From: Hoylesella marshii DSM 16973 = JCM 13450
Lineage (GTDB): Bacteria; Bacteroidota; Bacteroidia; Bacteroidales; Bacteroidaceae
DNA length: 41,152 bases
Assembly (NCBI RefSeq): GCF_000146675.1
Contig: NZ_GL397214.1
Location: 2,170,192-2,211,343, forward strand
Reading direction: 5' to 3'
The position numbers were made by a program, and so were the translations under genes. This document shows, piece by piece, positions 41,137-41,152 of the stretch (positions are counted from its first letter, which is position 1; every line of letters starts with the position of its first letter). Below the pieces are notes generated by a model, which did no database searches, was not told where the DNA came from, and saw only the letters and a program-made list of their open reading frames with translations.

Positions 41137-41152
41137 ATGGGAAAGCATATTT
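41137..41152 (+). CDS. Possible start of the next gene (partial)
   Basis: An ATG at 41137 begins MGKHI and runs off the window. It follows the terminator and a purine-rich AAAAGAA leader. Too short to identify, and it may be chance. Confidence 0.2.

Noticed and set aside
1..41152. tRNA or rRNA genes, insertion sequences, integrases, phage genes
   Set aside because: No cloverleaf with CCA end, rRNA stretch, transposase or integrase motif was seen in any frame; the only mobile-looking features are short non-coding inverted repeats.

Overview
The window reads as chromosomal DNA from a Bacteroidales bacterium, most likely in the Prevotella group (Prevotellaceae). Supporting signs are type IX secretion (T9SS) genes (porX, porW), fimbrillin/FISUMP-type lipoproteins, DUF1599/BT_3928-like/tpiA/SPOR/folE synteny, Bacteroidetes promoters (TTTG, 19-20 bp, TAnnTTTG), and adhesins ending in a type-A T9SS sorting signal. 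Species cannot be fixed from the sequence alone. All calls are by reading; no database search was run.

Layout. 0-2 kb: end of an upstream gene, a 60-aa acidic-tailed small protein and a FISUMP/fimbrillin-like lipoprotein. 2.0-2.5 kb: a gene-poor stretch with a possible 3' gene remnant, a strong terminator, a hairpin repeat, then a candidate OxyR operator and promoter. 2.5-5.6 kb: oxidative-stress genes sod-ahpC-ahpF, with a terminator-like hairpin just before ahpF. 5.9-9.3 kb (minus strand): sdaA alone; folE, a DUF4840-like lipoprotein and xth. 9.3-12.9 kb (minus): DUF1599-BT_3928 family-tpiA, then a SPOR protein. 13.1-17.4 kb (minus): nrfH-nrfA-resB-ccsA, nitrite ammonification with its cytochrome c maturation genes. 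17.7-19.7 kb (minus): Wzi-family barrel and a small lipoprotein. 20.2-27.9 kb (minus): a tightly packed six-gene run aroA-(130 aa membrane protein)-znuB-like-porW-porX-tsaE with one good promoter. 28.4-41 kb: a surface locus with two divergent membrane-bound transcription regulators (6-TM LuxR type, and TPR-TM-AraC type), a degenerate GIY-YIG protein, two T9SS-exported adhesins (Ig/GLUG-like and discoidin-like), a DUF6261 protein and a 940-aa fimbrillin-family lipoprotein.

How the genes work together. PorX and PorW regulate and support the T9SS, and the two adhesins at 32.6-37.0 kb carry the matching C-terminal signal, so machine parts and probable cargo sit 5-15 kb apart. ResB/CcsA would attach heme to NrfA and NrfH. 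Sod, AhpC and AhpF form one peroxide/superoxide defence unit.

The most unusual signal lies between the genes. Five intergenic arrays of short palindromes lie just 3' of stop codons. Three have a 22-23 bp period (5.7, 10.1, 28.3 kb) and two have a period of exactly 41 bp (19.9, 37.1 kb). In both 41-bp arrays the hairpin centres keep their spacing even where the intervening sequence has diverged. These are the best candidates here for an undescribed system; no new protein-based system stands out.
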